Positions 41,960 to 53,846 of a DNA stretch of 64,000 nucleotides are shown here, piece after piece. The notes under the pieces are model-generated. The model made no database searches. It was not told where the DNA came from and worked only from the letters and a program-made list of their open reading frames with translations. Position 1 is the first letter of the stretch, and the number at the start of each line of letters is the position of its first letter. Made by a program: the position numbers and the translations under genes. The stretch is from assembly GCA_022457155.1 (NCBI GenBank), contig JAJGOT010001029.1:1-64000 (forward strand). Reading direction: 5' to 3'. Source of the stretch: Cladopsammia gracilis. Taxonomy: Eukaryota; Cnidaria; Anthozoa; Scleractinia; Dendrophylliidae.

Positions 41960-43326
41960 ACAAGAAAAACGGAGCCGAAACCTTACCTCATGCCGCTACG
42001 CGCATGAGTAATAACGTACAAAGTATTAAGGACTTAATGTCTTCGGATCGTTTAAACAACGGTTTCTGATTGCCAGGAAACAAACACGGCTGCCAATCAC
42101 TGAAAAAAAAAATCTCGAAAACGCCGTTTCATACTATGCCGCGTAACGTAACAAACTAACTCCACGATTCTCGAATGGGTTTCTACGCCGAACCTCCATT
42201 TTCAAAGCGGAGAAGGCCCTGGGACGAGTTTGTTTGGTTTCCGATTTTATTTTGTTAACTAAAGACACGTGCGCTATACTAAACGTGTCACAATGTTACG
42301 GTTATGCACATATCTAATACATAATTACAAAACGAGAGTGTCACGGTAGCTATTGTTTGGCACGATAAGACCTTTTTTTTAAGCTGTGTGTTATATGTCA
42401 CGCCAGGAGTTCCTGGTCACGTCTATCGTTTGACGTGCACGCGTACGAAAACACCTGCCTGTGATATGACACCGGTGTGATGATGCACGCGTGTGATAAA
42501 GCACGCTTCGTATTCGCAGGTTAGGAACAGTTTTGTCGAATTTCAACATTTATGGGTATTTTGTGGTGTTTTTTTTACGTTATTTGCTGATCTCAACATC
42601 TGAAATTATGTTGAATAACATTCAAGAAAGGATGAAATTTGGAAGCGTGACTTAAAACGAAAACTATTGCCGTGAGTGATAATTTCCTGTGGTTCTGTTT
42701 ATTACCCTATACAAGGCCATGTGAAGTGGTTTAAACTTAATTTGATTATGCTGTACAAGGTGGTTCTAACTTTTAAGTCTGTGGATAAAATCCTAAAGTG
42801 TGACCATTCAAATGAAACTGCTATGCTGTACAAGGTGGTTAGTTTTGCGTCTGTGGATGAAAACCTAAGTAGAACCATTTCCCCAGTGATTCCATTAGTT
42901 TCTTTATCGCTTCAATTTGAAAAATGAAATTTGGATTATTTTTCTGTTTTCAGTTGGGCGTTCGTGAGTCAGAGTACAGCGAGTAGACATTCGATCAACG
43001 GCGTGCGCCTTTAAAATTGTATATAAACAAGTGTGAGTAATCGATATATACCCATAAAACACTAAGTAATATATCGATAATCACTGTTTTCAGTGATTAG
43101 CTTAAATATTACTTACCTTGGGAAGAATTCATTTCTTTTTTTCTTTCGTTTATCGTGGCCCTAAGTCGTCGAGTTTATGATCGATAATCGTTTAGTGCAC
43201 GTTGTAAACTGGTTACATTTAGTTATTATTTTAAACCAAGTTCACTCGGCCTAATCACGTCAATCACTTCTCGCATTACGCTGTTTATACGTAAGAAAAG
43301 CGGATGGGGCGCGGTATATTGGAGTG
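41960..43326. other. Intergenic with dispersed repeat copies
   Basis: At 42740-42890 a roughly 85-bp unit is repeated (ctgtacaaggtggtt...gtctgtggat.aaa.ccta). No gene recognised. Confidence 0.35.
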
Positions 43327-43833
43327 CCAATAGGTGGTTTTCAATCAATCTCTAGAGACATAGATAACAATAGTGAACAGTCCGGCACAGTTATCAATTT
43401 TGATAACCACGTTACGTCACAACATGGCGGCCATTTTGGAAATCGAAGATTTTCGTACCCCGTTCGTGTTGTTCGTTTTTTATTCCGTATTGCTCGCCTT
43501 ATGTACCCATAATTCTATTGGAGATTGGTGAAAAGGGCACTGTTCTTCAAGTGCAAGAAAGATGGCGGTCACCACGGAATGATAGATGTGGAATTTTTGC
43601 ACGAGAAGTGACAGGGCGGTTGGAATATCACGTTCAAATGAGGTAGGTTTTTCAACTTTGCCTTTAAGGTTAGGTTAGTAAAATAATTTTGTCACAGTCA
43701 AAAAAATTATGGAGCTGATCTTCAAACTATTTTCTTTCGATGCAACTGTTATTTATCCGAATGCAAACTGTAGGGAAAAAGTGCATGGGGTGGTCTTGAT
43801 TCACGGTCTAATTCCGTTACTAACCGCCATTTT

Positions 43834-44025
43834 GTGTTTTCAACGTTGCTGTTATCTGTCTGTTTATTATTCGGGGTATCTTCGTCCCGGCGGGCCATAA
43901 ATAAGACGAAGGACTTTATTGAAAGTCTAGTCGTTGACTTGGGAATTACACTCGAATCTGTTGTTCCTTACGTCGACCGTTTTGTATTTAACCGTTTTCC
44001 AAATGCTGCCCTTGAACAATTATGA
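43834..44025 (+). CDS. Short ORF inside the transposon, unknown
   Basis: The second half reads like protein (TKDFIESLVVDLGITLESVV ... ending NAALEQL). There is no ATG near the frame start, so it may be an exon or decayed. No family recognised. Confidence 0.25.
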   Translation: MFSTLLLSVCLLFGVSSSRRAINKTKDFIESLVVDLGITLESVVPYVDRFVFNRFPNAALEQL

Positions 44026-44090
44026 CTGTTTTAACCGGCTGGTTGTGATCCTGTAGGTTTTGGTGCTTGCTCCATGTACCTGGAATTTAG

Positions 44091-44390
44091 ATGGCATCTG
44101 ATGAACATAAAAGGAAAATAGCAAACCTTTGTCGATTTTGTGGGAAGACCACCAAAAAAAGTGCTAAAGCCAAAGGTAATTTCAAGAATGAATTTAGAAG
44201 AGATTATGGCATCGATATTGAAGAAGACAATGACTTCATACATCCACCACATATTTGTCAGTCATGTGTGAGACATTTTTATTGCCTAAGAGAGTCAGCT
44301 TCAAGAGGAGAACCTACTCCTGGTCTGACTAATACATGTACTTCATATTCTTGGAAGCCTCACACAAAAGGAACCTCGGAAACGAGTTGA
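44091..44390 (+). CDS. Transposon gene, zinc-finger exon
   Basis: Starts ATGGCATCTGATG just after a possible acceptor (ggaatttag). Residues 14-17 CRFC, an acidic patch, then HPPHICQSCVRHFYCLRE form a likely Cys/His zinc-binding domain (C-x2-C ... H-x2-C or C-x2-C pairs). DNA binding is inferred. The frame ends at TGA 44388, but the next frame continues with KEPRKRVDVASGSD. A +1 slip in the acacaaaagg run (about 44364-44371) or an unrecognised intron would join the two. Confidence 0.55.
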   Translation: MASDEHKRKIANLCRFCGKTTKKSAKAKGNFKNEFRRDYGIDIEEDNDFIHPPHICQSCVRHFYCLRESASRGEPTPGLTNTCTSYSWKPHTKGTSETS

Positions 44391-44391
44391 T

Positions 44392-45167
44392 GTGGCAAGT
44401 GGAAGTGATATGGCGAGTGGGGAAGAAGAAGAAGAAGACGAGTCTGAGAAAACCTCTTGTGATATTTTTCACAACATATCAGAGAACTTGCATCTTATTG
44501 ATGAGGAATTAGCAAAAGCATTATGTCACGACGTTTGCTCTCATTTTGGTCTTGTTTTTATTGATCCTAACGATATATTTTCATCTGTGAAAAAAATTGA
44601 TAGACAGCTACTTTTGAAATTAGTTGAAACTATCTTTTCCCTCGAGAGGGAAAACATGAAAGCTGACAATTGCGACCGAAGTTACAAGAACATTTGTAAT
44701 CTGTTGACAGTGACACCTGAATCTTGGCTTACGTCGCAAAATGTTGTCCTTAAAAGTGTAGTCAATGGGTTGAGTGATAGCAGTACGAAACCCGTCAAAA
44801 AAGTTATGGCTGTTGACCATATGTATGGTTTAGTGAGGCCAAACTTCATTAGTCCAATAATGTTTGGATCAAACCTTGTGATGTACTCGATTGCACGAAG
44901 CAAAATGGCTGTCAATATGTATGGGAAATTGCACCCTGCGGGGCAATACACAACCGTGAAGTCATGGGTTGATGGGTTAACAATGGAAGTGCCCACCATG
45001 CCTGAAAATGACCTATTGACGGCAATTGACAATGACCAAGTTTTAATGAAGAAGTGGACTGTGCGAAAGGACAATCGTGCCCAAATAAGCATCCTTACTA
45101 GTGTATGTTGTGCGGAGGTTGGCACCAGTGATGTTCTTTTACAAAGGGATGAGACACTTGCACCAAG
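44392..45167 (+). CDS. Transposon gene, main coding exon
   Basis: Open frame with an acidic stretch (GEEEEEDESEK), a helical region (IDRQLLLKLVETIFSLEREN) and a distinctive segment (VMAVDHMYGLVRPNF; KLHPAGQYTTVKSWVDGLTM; LTAIDNDQVLMKKWTVRKDN). The V-D-H and D-N-D acidic residues could be catalytic, as in DDE enzymes; this is inference. The exon is cut at CCAAG|GTACAT (45167/45168), phase 2. The continuation to 45240 is intron read-through. No frame-matching ATG is close; translation probably begins at 44091. Confidence 0.6.
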
Positions 45168-45349
45168 GTACATTGTACTTGTAATATATTTCAAGTTGTG
45201 CAATCATGTTGTATTTTCTGTTATACCTAATTATGCATAAATTATTAATGTTGCATATTTTGGGATAATCTGAGATCAAATTTTATGACTTGCATTGACG
45301 TTATGACTGAAATGAGCAAGACTTAAGAAAATAGATTATCTGCGATAAC

Positions 45350-45537
45350 AATAGGCCATTTCCGAGTTACCGTTTGCCTCTGTTACAAAATGAGGCTTCG
45401 TGCGAAACCATTCAAATGAAAACGAGTTTGATTTGCATGAAAATGAACTTGTGAGTAAAACTGATTTGCATCTGAGTGGTTTCGCACGAAGACTCGTTTT
45501 GAGACAGAGGCAAAAGGTAACTCGGAAATGGCCTATT
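45350..45537. mobile_element. 188-bp MITE in transposon intron
   Basis: Inverted ends AATAGGCCATTTCCGAGTTAC and GTAACTCGGAAATGGCCTATT (long arms of roughly 55 bp with gcctctgt and tcgtgcgaaacca also paired). Confidence 0.8.
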
Positions 45538-46122
45538 CAATCATACAATCTGGCTTGTTCATGTTGGCAACATGACTTTAGTTCTCAAAGAAAGATTCTT
45601 AGTCCGGTCACCAAAAGCAGGATAAAATACCTTTTTATTTTTGAAGAACAAAACAATGACTAACTTACATGTACATGTACCAATTTCATAAACACAGACA
45701 GCATTAATTTACTGTCAAGCAAACAGTCATGATTCCCAAAATCAGGATTTTCATTAGATGAATGCATCTGATTGAGATTGTGAAGGTTCAAAATTTGCAC
45801 ATGAAATTTTGTAGAGCACATAATTTGGTTTTGGATTTTAAGAATCCAGATAATGAGATTAAGATTTTCCCAAAGAGATTCATCGCAAAACTGGTGTCGG
45901 TATAAATTTCTGTACTTTGCAATCTATTTAGAAAGAGATATCTGGTTAAACCATTGATATATTTACTGTAGTGTGTAATACTCAAAACCTAAGAACGGTC
46001 TCAATATCAGGAAACTCGTACTGAGAAAAAAAATATGAAAGCGAGTATGATCTAGTAACCAACCCATTTTTAAGGGGCAAAATTAAAGGCAAAATCATTA
46101 CTTATTTGAGATAAGAAGGGCA

Positions 46123-46393
46123 AATAGCGTTCCGCCCAGATTCTAAAAATAGAATTGGCGCGCAGCATCATGGGATTGAAATGCGTACAAACATTCAAGA
46201 ACTATGCAGGTAGCTACGAAAAAACAGGTGCTACGAAGCACTGTTCTTGGGTACAACTCGACAATTATCCACAACATGTACAGGAACCGCAAAAACTGGT
46301 GTTTCCGAAGCAGCCATTTTGAAATATTTGTCCGCATTTCGATCCCACAATGCAATGCTGCCAAATATGACGTCATCTGGGCGGAACGCTATT
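46123..46393. mobile_element. 271-bp MITE in transposon intron
   Basis: Inverted ends AATAGCGTTCCGCCCAGAT and ATCTGGGCGGAACGCTATT, with a second paired stretch (catgggattgaaatgcgtac / gtccgcatttcgatcccac). Confidence 0.8.
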
Positions 46394-46441
46394 GTATGGT
46401 GAGTAATAATCATTTAACTTTCCCCTCATTGATAACTGCAG

Positions 46442-46550
46442 TAATTGGCCAGACAGATTGACCGAGGCAAGGAGTAACCCTGTCAAGAAAGAAGAAATTG
46501 TTAAAGATTGTTCCTCTACCACTGAGGATGCCTTACTCTTGCGTAAAGAG
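46442..46550 (+). CDS. Transposon gene, internal exon
   Basis: Acceptor aactgcag|T and donor AAAGAG|GTAAAT. The phase fits the previous donor exactly (AG+T gives Ser): ...LAP-S-NWPDRLTEARSNPVKKEE... to ...ALLLRKE, open throughout, leaving phase 0. Confidence 0.6.
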
Positions 46551-46851
46551 GTAAATATGCATGATGTTAATAGGAAAGTTATTGATTTGTTGATTGCTAT
46601 AAAACCATGTGTGCTTACTTGGGAAACCATTCTTTAGCTTAGCTCACATTATATGCCTGTTGTAATGTAGCATGCATTTATATATAAATATTTTTTTTGT
46701 ATAAAGAATTTTTTTTTGCCACCTTGTGTGCCAGTAGGCATGATTAGGATGAGTGAGTTCAGCGAGTGAGTGAGTCATTTGGTTTCAGAAGTGTGATTTG
46801 CATGAATTTCACTGAAAATGTTTTGGTTACAAGTGTTTTTTTGTTGGATAG

Positions 46852-46965
46852 TTCAGTTCATGTCAGAAGAAAAGTTCTGATTGCATAATTGTCCATAATT
46901 GTCGAAGTAAGATTAATTTGGCCATCGCAGAAATGGGAAGCGAGGGATTAGATATGGCTATAGAG
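46852..46965 (+). CDS. Transposon gene, internal exon
   Basis: The T-rich tract before the acceptor (gtttttttgttggatag|) and donor ATAGAG|GTAAGC bound 38 complete codons (FSSCQKKSSDC ... GSEGLDMAIE). The frame is phase 0 at both edges, matching its neighbours. Confidence 0.6.
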
Positions 46966-47215
46966 GTAAGCTATTTGTATGTTCAGTATATAACCAGAGG
47001 GACAGAGGAGAGTCGCTTACTGTTGGCAATAAATATTTAATTTTCATTTCATAGTGAGAGATGGTTTTGCTCCTAAACACGCTTCGCACATGTAAATTAA
47101 AAGTAATTTCAGCTCTCCGCTTGGACCATGCAAATCAAAAACGTCATTATAGTAGCAGTATTGCCCTTTGTAAAACCAAAATGTATTACTGTTGTTTCGT
47201 TTATATTTTATACAG

Positions 47216-47269
47216 ATTGTTGAACAACCAGCTTTGCCAGCTTCCTCCAAGAAAAAGAAGCTTGAGTGA
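47216..47269 (+). CDS. Transposon gene, last coding exon with NLS
   Basis: After acceptor tttatacag| the frame reads IVEQPALPASSKKKKLE and stops at TGA. KKKK is a likely nuclear localisation signal, as expected for a transposase. Confidence 0.6.
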   Translation: MVEQPALPASSKKKKLE

Positions 47270-47304
47270 ATAAATACAATTATCAATGTTATCACATCAG
47301 TCTC

Positions 47305-47310
47305 AATAAA
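47305..47310 (+). terminator. Poly(A) signal of transposon gene
   Basis: AATAAA 36 bases past the stop codon, well inside the right transposon end. Confidence 0.6.
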
Positions 47311-47898
47311 CAGAATAACCGTTGTCTACCTTCATTTTGTCATTTTACTCGTAACATTTTAGTGTTGCTCATCAAAAATCAAGACGAGGTTAATTTGGAA
47401 ATCGAAACATGAAACTATTCGAAATAACTGTGGACAATAATAGTATGTTCGATACGTTTCTTTTTCTTTTCCACAATATGCTGTGATGCAGCTTAAAATT
47501 CAGTCGAATAAATTGCATTGTAATGTTTTGTAAGATTTATAAACTCCTTCCTTCCCGTCGCATCGTCCGCCATATTGAATTTAAGACTGTTGATACGCAC
47601 TAATGTCACGTGAACGAAAACTGGAGCAGCGATTGGCTAATGGTTTGTTTTTGTCGAGGTTATCAAAATTGATAACTGTGCCGGACTGGTGAAACGAACA
47701 AATGCTGGTGGACGAACAAAAGGAGCTAATGAGAGAACTATTGTTTATGTCCACCAGCATGGCGGCGATGACGTAACATGAAAACCACCTATTAGCTATA
47801 GTCACGAATGTTGGGTTGCTAAAGTTTACACCGCTATATACAAGCTGTATATCGATTTGTGCGACCCAAGGATACGGCCTTTGATCCGTTCTGGTCTA

Positions 47899-48077
47899 CA
47901 ATAGCGAAGCGCACAATTACTATTTATAGAACTAAAACTCAGACAAACAAACCAAAAGTGACTCTCAGGGGATTCCTAATAAGGAATTTCTATTGTCAGA
48001 AATGCAAGAATAAACAAGAATAAATTATAAACTCAGACAAACATGAGTACTGACGTCATTTGTGCGCTTTGCTATTG
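47899..48077. mobile_element. 179-bp MITE-like element
   Basis: Ends CAATAGCGAAGCGCACA and TGTGCGCTTTGCTATTG. Internally aaactcagacaaac occurs twice as a direct repeat. Confidence 0.6.
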
Positions 48078-48816
48078 AGCAAATAATTTGGATGTTTTGC
48101 CGGCTTCTACTTTTGGCTTGAAGATGGAATTGTGAAAGTTAGGTAGGTCAGGGTCGGTCCGACTCAATTTTTCATTTGTAATTCATTTTCATCCTGATCA
48201 GCAGCCTACGTGCAAACGTTTCTTATTTCCCTTGCTTCACGTCCTTTTTCAGCGTAAAGTAAAGGAAATAACAGACCTCTGCTCGCGGGCTAACCCGGAG
48301 GGGGGGGGGGGGGGGTACTCCCTTATATACGCTATATAAGTATATGTCGCCCTATAGGGTAGGGTTTTTGAGGTGCTCAGTCCTTAAATAGGGTATCCTT
48401 GTTTTTTAAAGGTTGTTTGTCAAACTCATTAATAATTCATAAAGTGACCAGCTAATAAATGACGTCCATTTGGGTCAGTCTTGGATGAGTCTTGATACCG
48501 AATGAAACAACAGATCAAGATCTTAAGGGTTTTGATTTCAGTTCAAACCGTGTTTGATCTCAAATCAAACACTTGCATGTTAATGAGTTTTGCAACAATA
48601 CATGTTATTCCATCCAATTATATAATTACATTTGGAACCTTGCATTCCTTTCTTGGTCGTCAAATGTAAGCCCTCTCGTGGGCCATCTTTCGATTCCGCG
48701 TCCAATGCTGGGTGAAACAGAGTAAACCTTCAAAACAATAATCTGAGTATTATAACTGGAACTTCAACATGGCATCGACATTTTAATTTAAAAACAAAAT
48801 GGACCATTTTTCTCAC
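48078..48816. other. Intergenic or intronic, dispersed repeat and poly(G)
   Basis: Poly(G) at 48300-48315 followed by tactccct...gggtagggttttt, a repeat related to 38630-38885. Part may be intron of the KIAA1958-like gene on the minus strand. Confidence 0.35.
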
Positions 48817-48845
48817 CTTCGGTCGCCATTATCAAGAGGATTTAA
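48817..48845 (-). pseudogene. KIAA1958/ZMYM-like exon, 3' piece
   Basis: Joined across the 5-kb insertion through a single TTAA, the minus-strand frame of 53851-54054 continues here as ALNPLDNGDR and then meets a consensus donor (CGAAG|GTGAGA, exon edge 48817). Continuity of frame and family-like sequence shows this was one exon. Confidence 0.55.
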
Positions 48846-50000
48846 GAGCAGTTCTCTGTAAGAATCGAGAAAAGTGAGAAATGAAAATTTTTGACCCCCC
48901 TTCATATTTTGCATGCAGATAGGTCTTCAGGGGGGATGTTCAAAAATGACCTTTGTTGAGGTCGTTTCTTCTTTGTTGCCATGGTAACACTGGATGTTTG
49001 GTGGTGCCACTAAACCCAATTTTGACCTCAGAAACTTCCTTAAAAAGTACAAAATGTAAGACATCGTTTCTCCAGTCTATTAATACTGAACAAATCAAGA
49101 CTTTCACCAGATGTAAAACCTTTATTCTAGTTTACATTTATGCATGTGGCATTTTGTTACATCAACTGCACATGAACTTAACGGTCAAACAACTTGATGG
49201 TGTTTCAGCCATTTTAGTTGACGAGTAAAACTAGCAATACCTTTTCTTGAATTTTACCAAAAGTACGCAGATTCTAGAACTCAAACTACGTGGCTAGTTT
49301 AAATAGATACTCTAGTTACTAAATCTATAAAAATCTCTGCGGAGCGGGTTAATTTTGGACTTTGGTTCACTGAGGAAAACCCTTCAAAAATCATTTGTTG
49401 TAAACTTTGGTGAAATTAACATTACGTTCATTCGACAGAACTCCTTTAAGAAAACTCAATCGGTCTTCAGGCTTAAAGAATAGCATGCACTCTATCAATG
49501 TCTGGTCAAATCGGCTGTTAATAGCCGTTATTTTTTTAACAATCTCAATCCAAATAAAGCTTACTTTACTGTTTTCTGCAGTTCTCAACTTGCGAAGAAC
49601 GTGTCGGTTCTTTCTGCACAGCATACAGTTTCTGCACAAAATTCGGATATCTAAACCATTTCTTGTGGCTGATCATACTGTTCGTCTTCATTGGAGGTCC
49701 ATTAACCCATCACAATACAAATAACAACAGCTGTTGTAGTACCTGGAAGGTCACCGAAGCAAGTCATCATCGGAAGCTTTGTTCGTCGACGAGCATTTCT
49801 AATCTGGATTTACGGTATATTTCTCCGTCACATGTCATCGTTCACTCCAAAAGAAGATAAAACGGTTTTCTGATTAATAGTTTAACGATCAATTACATTT
49901 AGCTAAACATTTTACCGTCTTTCTTTCGCCTTACTTTCGTAGTTCAGGCCACCAGTTCAGGCAAAAACGTCTCTGGTCAGCGGTATAACTAGAATACGAT
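48846..50000 (+). repeat. Left arm of long inverted repeat
   Basis: Reverse-complement match to about 52683-53846. Both arms keep an open frame of about 60-80 codons (on the strand pointing outward) with AENSKVSFIWIEIVKK and RLSFLKGVLSNE. It also keeps an opposite frame, so coding status is unclear. Confidence 0.8.
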
Positions 50001-52682
50001 TTGACGCTCGATTTGACTTCATAAAATGCCAACATGCAGTCCGTATCATATTGAGGTGCAAGAAAGTATTGGAATTGGAATGCCAGAACTCTTCTTTTGT
50101 TAGATTTTCTTTCCAGTTACAGTAGATTACATTTCCCGTACATTTCTTTGCTGATAAAACGAAAACGTGAACAAAAGGTAAACGACTGGATGCTTTTTTC
50201 TGATATTATAACTCTTGCTCTCTTCTGTAGCTGACTTTTGCACAATATTTTCGTTTTTGGTAAATGCCTGTTCTGTGACTCGGTGAGCTGCTTCTTTTAT
50301 TTATTTTTTTTTTCTTTTGCTGCAAAGCAAGGAAAGTACGAGCAGGTTTGCCATCTCCTTAGGAATACTTCAACTGTAAACAACCGAATTTTTGCGTCTT
50401 TAACTTTTCTTGGCATTTTCTTTGTTACCGCTTCGATCGCTCGTCCTCTTTTAGTTGATTTCTCTCTATGCAAAAACTTGCTTTCAAGAAAGAACTTTTG
50501 ATTTTCGCTGAATCTACTTTCATCTGTTAATGGCCACCCGACCATCAAAACAATAGCCCGCCTCGAATAGTAGGCCTGAATAGAATGTGCTAGCAAATCC
50601 AGCCAAAGTTGCTCCAAAAAAGGCTAAAAGTTGCTCAAAAGTTGGCAAAAATTGAAAAAGTTGCTACCAAAATTTGAAAAATTTGCTCACTTTGGCGAGC
50701 CATTTTATCCCAGATAACAACTTAAAACATGGAAATGTGCAATTCAATATAATCTTAAATTTCAACATAACTACCAATAGTAGTACTTTGACTACTTTCT
50801 AATGAAGTAAAGTAGTTTCTAATGATACCAAGATGGCGGCGGCTCTGTGTTGGAGCCAATAACCGGCTAACCGCTGGATAATTCGCGTGCGATATTAAAT
50901 AGATAGCTGCTGTCCAGTTCGTGGGCGCACATCAATTCATGCACGGAGAGTAGAAAACAAAGGAATGTTAATCATTTGCAGGGTCAATACTATTCAATAC
51001 ACGTACGCGCGTCTACAGCACTTTTAGTGTCGACCAGTCTCAATTAACAAAAGCATTTGGGATAATTTGGGTGTTTTATTATTATTTGTTGCTCAAAAGT
51101 TGCCAAGGAAGGCAAAAGTTGCTCTAGGTTGCTTGCAGTACAAAAAGTTGCTCAAAACTCCAGAAGTTGCCCAAAAGTTGCCGCGCACAATCTATTCAGG
51201 CCTATCGAATAGCCCTTGCTAATTGCGGGCAAAACCTTTGTAAACTTAAAATTCAATTTTAAATAAAAACTTGTTGTTGTTGTTGTTAGTTCTAGCGCGC
51301 TCGCCGCTCAAAGCTGCAGCTGTTGCGTTCCGTTTGTCTTTCTAACTTGCATATTTTTGCCACGAGTAACTTTGCGTCACTAACGTAAGTGCCGTAGTTA
51401 CAGTGTTTCTGAAATGCATAGTATCCAACAAAATAAATCTGTACACACTTTCTAGGGGAAGGAGAGTATATATTTGAAGTATTACACTGGGAGATAAGCC
51501 AACCGTAAATCCTCTGTTAAACGCCCCCCCCCCCCCCCCCCCCCAAATACTTAATAGACTAAGAGGGAGAGAGATTGGGAGGGGGAGGGGGGGGGGATTG
51601 TAGCAAAACACAAGCAGTTCACCACTCTTTTTATACTCATAAAATTACAATAGGTTCCCACAACTTTATTTCTATGATGCGGATGTCACTCAGATCTCAA
51701 TGTCGGAAAATGGAAAAACTGGAAGAAGAGTACACTCTAGTCTGTTTCTTCCTAGTTTTTTTTGCTATACCAAATCGCAACCATCAGAGCGTTTCTTATC
51801 ATGAATTCGTACTCGGATTGGTACGGTAAAAAAATGTATCGGTACCGATAAGATAAACGGGAGACCCATAAAACAGACGATGGTAGCGTTTGAACCTCTG
51901 AAAAAGTAAACTTTGCTCATGCAGTTAAATGAGGAATATCGTATTTGGAGGTGGTTTTCGCATTTTCTGATTAATGCAAAGCTCAATAGAATACAGTCTG
52001 CGGCTATAATTTCGTTTTCTGACGTCATTTGATGATCACTTTTGCGAGGTCTTTTGCGACTGAAATTTTCCTTCTTCCACTGAATAATAGCTGTCAAAGG
52101 ACAAAGAACGCTCGCCAAACGGCAAACTTTCCTTCAAACTGTTTATTATATTTCCCACCATTTTCTTGCCGGTAGTTGCTCTTGAGCTGATTGTCTCCTA
52201 ATACTTAAGATAGTTTTATGCGTCTCCGTATGTTTTTTCATCAGACACGTGATTCCTCGAATTTTAATTGCGTCGACTTCTAAGATATGCGGCTGAAATA
52301 CTAGCCATTCCCTTCAGCCGATTTCACTGTGTAGACCCGGCCGGGGTTTTTCAGTCATGATTCACGGGCTATGATTCGCTCGTCATGAATATCTCATCAT
52401 TATCAGACAGTTGTGAATAAAATTCACCCATAAACGGAGTTCACAGAGTAAATACTGACTTCCTGAAATAGTCCATCACATGGATACCGCCAAAAATAAA
52501 ACTAAAGGCAATACCCATGCCTATTGTTCGGTATTTTATTTTGTTTATGTGTCTACGTATCAGAAAACAAAAGAATGGGAATATGTACCCTTAAGCTGTT
52601 CAACGTAAACAGAATAGAATCGACAGTCAGTGACAATGTAAAAGGATGAGGACGCCACGTTAAACACTTTACGAAGAAACGT
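50001..52682. other. Centre of the TTAA element
   Basis: Besides the hAT-like insertion it holds (TTG)n at about 51270, poly(C) at 51524-51544 and G-rich sequence. Minus frames at 50297-50617 (FLHREKSTKRGRAIEAVTKK) and 51765-52118 are open for 106 and 117 codons but resemble nothing I know. Confidence 0.4.
50571..51204. mobile_element. 634-bp hAT-like element
   Basis: Inverted ends TAGGCCTGAATAGAATGTG / TAGGCCTGAATAGATTGTG (18 of 19) and an exact 8-bp target duplication TCGAATAG (50563-50570, 51205-51212), the hallmark of hAT transposons. Non-coding; the interior is full of aagttgctcaaaagttg-type short repeats. Confidence 0.88.
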
Positions 52683-53846
52683 TGTATTTTAGATTCTACC
52701 GCTGACCAGCAGGGCTTTGCCTGAACTGGTGGCCTGGACTTCGAAAGACGTATAAAGAACGGAGAAAAAAAAGTTGTAAAATGCCTCGCTTAATGTGATT
52801 GACTGTAAAAGATAAATCAGAAAACCGTTTTATCTTCTTTTGGAGCGAATGATGACATGTGACGGAGAAATATGCGGTAAATCCAGAGCAGAATTATACG
52901 TGGACGAACAAAGTTTCCGATGATGGCTTGCTTCGGTTACCTTCCAGGTACTACTAAAGCTGTTGTTATTTGCACTGTGATGGGTTAATGGACCTCCACT
53001 GAAGACAAACAGCATGCTCAGCCACAAGAAATGGTTTAGATATCCGAATTTTGTGCTGAAAATGTATGCTGTGCGGAAAGAATCGACTCGTTCTTCGAAA
53101 GTTGAGAACTGCAGAAAACAGTAAAGTAAGCTTTATTTGGATTGAGATTGTTAAAAAAATAACGGCTATTAACAGCCGATTTGACCAGACATTGATAGAG
53201 TGCATACTATTCTTTAAGCCTGAAGGCCGATTGAGTTTTCTTAAAGGAGTTCTGTCAAATGAACATAATGTTAATTTCACCAAAGTTTACAACAAATGAT
53301 TTTTGAAGGTTTTTCCACAGTGAACCAAAGTCCAAAATTAACCCGCCCCGCAGAGAGTTTTATAGATTTAGTAACTAGAGTATGTATTTAAACTAGCCAC
53401 GTAGTTTGAGTTCTAGAATCGGCGCACTTTTGGAAAAATTCAAGAAAAGGTATTGCTAGTTTTACTCGTCAACTAAAATGGCTGAAACACCATCAAGTTG
53501 TTTGACCGTTAAGTTCATGTGCAGTTGATGTAACAAAATGCCACATGCATATATGTAAACTAGAATAAAGGTTTTACATCTGGTGAAAGTCTTGATTTTT
53601 TCAGTATTAATAGACTGGAGAAACGATGTCTTACATTTTGTACTTTTTAAGGAAGTTTCTGAGGTCAAAATTGGGTTTAGTGGCACCAACAAACATCCAG
53701 TGTTACCATGGCAACAAAGAAGAAACGACCGTCATTTTTGAACATCCCCCCTGAAGACCTATCTGCATGCAAAATATGAAGGGGGGGGGGGGGGGGGTAA
53801 AAAATTTTCATTTCCCACTTTTCTCGATTCTTACAGAGAACTGCTC
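52683..53846 (-). repeat. Right arm of long inverted repeat
   Basis: Partner of the left arm. Main visible difference is an 18-bp poly(G) run (53781-53798) where the left arm has only a short C run. Confidence 0.8.

Larger units (their letters stand above)
43326..47792 (+). mobile_element. 4.47-kb DNA transposon, family not recognised
   Basis: Outer ends AATAGGTGGTTTTCA (from 43328 or a base or two earlier) and TGAAAACCACCTATT (to about 47793) are perfect 15-bp inverted repeats. Further in, AGTCCGGCACAGTTATCAA and the rest of a 30-bp block recur inverted (43378-43407 and 47659-47688). This block contains the palindrome GTTATCAA-TT-TTGATAAC. A spliced gene on the plus strand fills the middle. 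Flanking TA or AATA/TATT could be target duplication. Smaller MITEs sit in its introns. Confidence 0.75.

Noticed and set aside
44682..45203. 173-codon minus-strand frame opposite the transposon gene
   Set aside because: Antisense shadow; the plus strand has protein-like composition, phased splice sites and an NLS.
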